A DNA stretch of 6,484 nucleotides, from NCBI GenBank assembly GCA_017941505.1, contig JAGAWH010000145.1, positions 1 through 6,484 on the forward strand, given 5' to 3'. Below, in pieces: positions 4,716 through 6,484 of the stretch. The notes beneath the pieces were generated by a model. That model did not search any database, was not told the origin of the DNA, and worked only from the letters and a program-made list of their open reading frames with translations. The translations under genes and the position numbers were made by a program. Source of the DNA: Faecalicoccus sp. Lineage in GTDB: Bacteria > Bacillota_I > Bacilli_A > Erysipelotrichales > Erysipelotrichaceae. Every line of letters starts with the position of its first letter. Positions within the stretch are counted from its first letter, which is position 1.

Positions 4716-6484
4716 TGCCACCGATTTTCTTTAAAAATATTCTGGTCGAAATAAAAAGCTCTTTAGGACGATTTATTTCCATTCTTTCCATCGTCGCGAT
4801 AGGAGTTGCCTTTTTTGCGGGCATTAAAGCCAGCTCACCGGTCATGAAAAACAGTGCTGACCATTATTTTGACCAATATAACTTACAGGATATTCAAATA
4901 TTCTCGACCCTGGGTTTAAGTGAAGAGGACCTTCAAAAGATACAAAACACAAAAGGTGTCAAAGAAGCACAGGGAATATTTACTATAGATACTTTGACAA
5001 AAAAAGATAAAAGCCAGCTTGTCGTGCAGGTATTTTCCTGGAAAAAAGACCAGAATATTAATGCCGTTCGACTGGTGGATGGACGAATCCCTCAAAAAGA
5101 AAACGAATGTTTAATTGAAGCTTCTTCGGCCACCAGCCAGCTTTTCGGAAATTTTCAAATCGGCGATACCATAACGCTTACCAGCGGTACGGATACACCG
5201 CTTACCGATACTTTAAAAAACGTTGAATTTACCGTGGTCGGAACATGTTATACACCGACATACCTCTCCTATCAAAAAGGAGCTTCCTCAATTGGTTCGG
5301 GATCGATCGATACGTTTATCTTCATTCCTTACACCAATGTTAAGGTGGATTATTATACCGAGATTGATGTGACCGTGGAAGGGGCTTTAGAAAAAAACAC
5401 CTATCAGGACGGTTACTTTGAGATTGTCAAACCGGTGAAAAAAAGAATTGAAGATTTAGCTGATCCTGCCCTGAAGCAGAAAATCAAAGAACTGCAGGAT
5501 GAACTGGATAAAGCGAAACAGGAATATATTGATAAGATTGCCGACGGGCAGAAGCAGCTTGACGATGCGGCAGCCCAGATTCAGGATGGTGAGGCCCAAA
5601 TTCAATCTTCCCAGGCTCAATTAGATGATGCCAAAGAACAGTTAGATAGCGGATGGAATGAATATTATGCAAACCGTGACTTAGTTCAATCCTCTTTGGA
5701 AACAGTCAATAATGCGCTGTCGCAAATCGAGGAAGGCGAACGTCATTTATCCGAACTCGTCAATGCCAAAAGCCAGCTGGAATCGGGATTGTCCTCCATT
5801 GAAACGATACAGTCTTTAATGGATTTGTTAAAACAGATTACTGTTCTTGGAGATGATATCAGCGATAAAACAATACAGGATCTGCAGGGAGAAATTGATC
5901 GTTTAAATCAGATATTAGAATCCGAAGACTTATCACCTGAACAGAAAGAAGAGTTAACTGCACTTGTTCAAAATGCCCGGACCGCTTTAGAAAGCTTGCA
6001 GCAATTACTTACCAATGTAGAACAGAATCAGGATCAAATTTATGAAACGATATCCAATCTGATTCAAACTTCCACCGATGAAGTGCTGGAGCTGCTAAAA
6101 CAAATCGAGATTGATGAAGAACAATATCCTGATATGGCCAAGCGCAAAAAAGAAATAGAAGAACAGATTGAACAAATCAATCAGGATATCCAGGACTATA
6201 TTGCCACCCATCCTGATCACAGTGCTGAAATTGAGGAATTAGAACAGACGATATCTGATTTACAGTCAGAAATTGATACCCTGCAAAGGGATTTGGAAAA
6301 CGATGAATTAAGCGAAGAAGAAAGAGCAGCACTGAATGCCTTAATACAGGCTGATATTCTTGCACTGAATGAAGCTATGGCGAATTTAGACCAGTTAAAG
6401 TCTCTTCAGGAAGCTTTTGACCAGGGATATAATGAACTTATTACCACAAAGACCACTTTGGAAGAAAATCTAGCGACAGTCAAC
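4715..6484 (+). CDS. ABC transporter permease, FtsX/MacB-like, 3' end outside the window
   Basis: This frame stays open for 590 codons to the right edge, so the protein is partial here. Residues 17-39 (LGRFISILSIVAIGVAFFAG) form the first transmembrane helix. Residues about 40-240 match a MacB-type extracytoplasmic domain (FDQYNLQDIQIFSTLGL, LVDGRIPQKENECLIE, FTVVGTCYTP). Residues about 245-590 are an uninterrupted, Glu/Gln-rich coiled coil, starting with heptads such as DGQKQLD, DGEAQIQ and DAKEQLD. In the family, further transmembrane helices with FtsX domains follow such an insert; they would lie beyond the window. The ATG at 4715 overlaps the ATPase stop codon. An in-frame TGA at 4706 blocks any earlier start, and no good ribosome binding site is near, so coupled reinitiation is likely. 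It should pair with the ATPase; the substrate cannot be read. Confidence 0.93.
   Translation, partial: MPPIFFKNILVEIKSSLGRFISILSIVAIGVAFFAGIKASSPVMKNSADHYFDQYNLQDIQIFSTLGLSEEDLQKIQNTKGVKEAQGIFTIDTLTKKDKSQLVVQVFSWKKDQNINAVRLVDGRIPQKENECLIEASSATSQLFGNFQIGDTITLTSGTDTPLTDTLKNVEFTVVGTCYTPTYLSYQKGASSIGSGSIDTFIFIPYTNVKVDYYTEIDVTVEGALEKNTYQDGYFEIVKPVKKRIEDLADPALKQKIKELQDELDKAKQEYIDKIADGQKQLDDAAAQIQDGEAQIQSSQAQLDDAKEQLDSGWNEYYANRDLVQSSLETVNNALSQIEEGERHLSELVNAKSQLESGLSSIETIQSLMDLLKQITVLGDDISDKTIQDLQGEIDRLNQILESEDLSPEQKEELTALVQNARTALESLQQLLTNVEQNQDQIYETISNLIQTSTDEVLELLKQIEIDEEQYPDMAKRKKEIEEQIEQINQDIQDYIATHPDHSAEIEELEQTISDLQSEIDTLQRDLENDELSEEERAALNALIQADILALNEAMANLDQLKSLQEAFDQGYNELITTKTTLEENLATVN
5882..6388 (+). 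repeat. Internal coiled-coil repeat in the permease, 126-residue offset
   Basis: Permease residues 390-432 (beginning LQGEIDRLNQILES) align without gaps to residues 516-558 (beginning LQSEIDTLQRDLEN). Both carry the same middle element, DLSPEQKEELTALVQ against ELSEEERAALNALIQ. I count 17 identities in the first 36 positions, more than heptad register alone would give. The DNA copies are 5882-6010 and 6260-6388. The L-S-x-E element between helices looks like a turn, which suggests repeated helical hairpins. Confidence 0.65.

Noticed and set aside
5484..6365. Two short minus-strand open frames (5484-5672 and 6177-6365) in the permease region
   Set aside because: The plus frame from 4715 is open throughout and gives a coherent membrane and coiled-coil protein; the minus frames are antisense shadows.

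Overview
The window looks like chromosomal DNA from a member of the Bacillota (Firmicutes), probably an anaerobic clostridial or erysipelotrichial relative. The evidence is AT-rich intergenic regions with sigma-A-type promoters, strong AGGAG-type ribosome binding sites, ChW (clostridial hydrophobic) repeats, paired DegV-family genes, and an MacB/FtsX-type ABC permease with a very long extracytoplasmic coiled coil. The genus cannot be fixed from the sequence.

Layout. Positions 9-29 hold a rightward intrinsic terminator that probably ends a gene lying left of the window. Next, on the minus strand, is a 681-residue secreted protein (35-2080). It has a signal peptide, nine ChW repeats ordered as three ABC triplets with a 150-residue period, one cell-wall-binding-like unit, and a C-terminal transglutaminase/protease-like domain with an intact Cys-His-Asp triad. 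Its own promoter lies in a compact 87-bp gap that also carries the terminator of the genes upstream of it. Those are two tandem DegV-family fatty-acid-binding-protein genes (3024-3890, then 2168-3022), also on the minus strand. They are separated by 1 nt and read as a bicistronic operon from a good extended -10 promoter.

A 120-bp divergent intergenic region (3891-4010) holds the degV operon promoter, a -10 box for the rightward operon, and a candidate dyad operator between them. Rightward come an ABC ATPase of the LolD/MacB type (4011-4715) and its overlapping permease gene (TGATG junction). The permease gene starts at 4715 and is still open at the right edge; 590 codons are visible. Its periplasm-like MacB domain is followed by a long coiled coil containing an internal repeat with a 126-residue offset.

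How the genes relate. The two DegV proteins probably present fatty acids to a FakA-type kinase encoded elsewhere. The ABC pair is an envelope-facing transporter or mechanotransmission complex of unknown substrate. The ChW-transglutaminase protein probably works on the cell surface. All three units touch the lipid, envelope or cell surface, but nothing in the sequence proves that they form one system. I found no tRNA, rRNA, CRISPR array, insertion sequence or attachment site. Every coding frame is intact.
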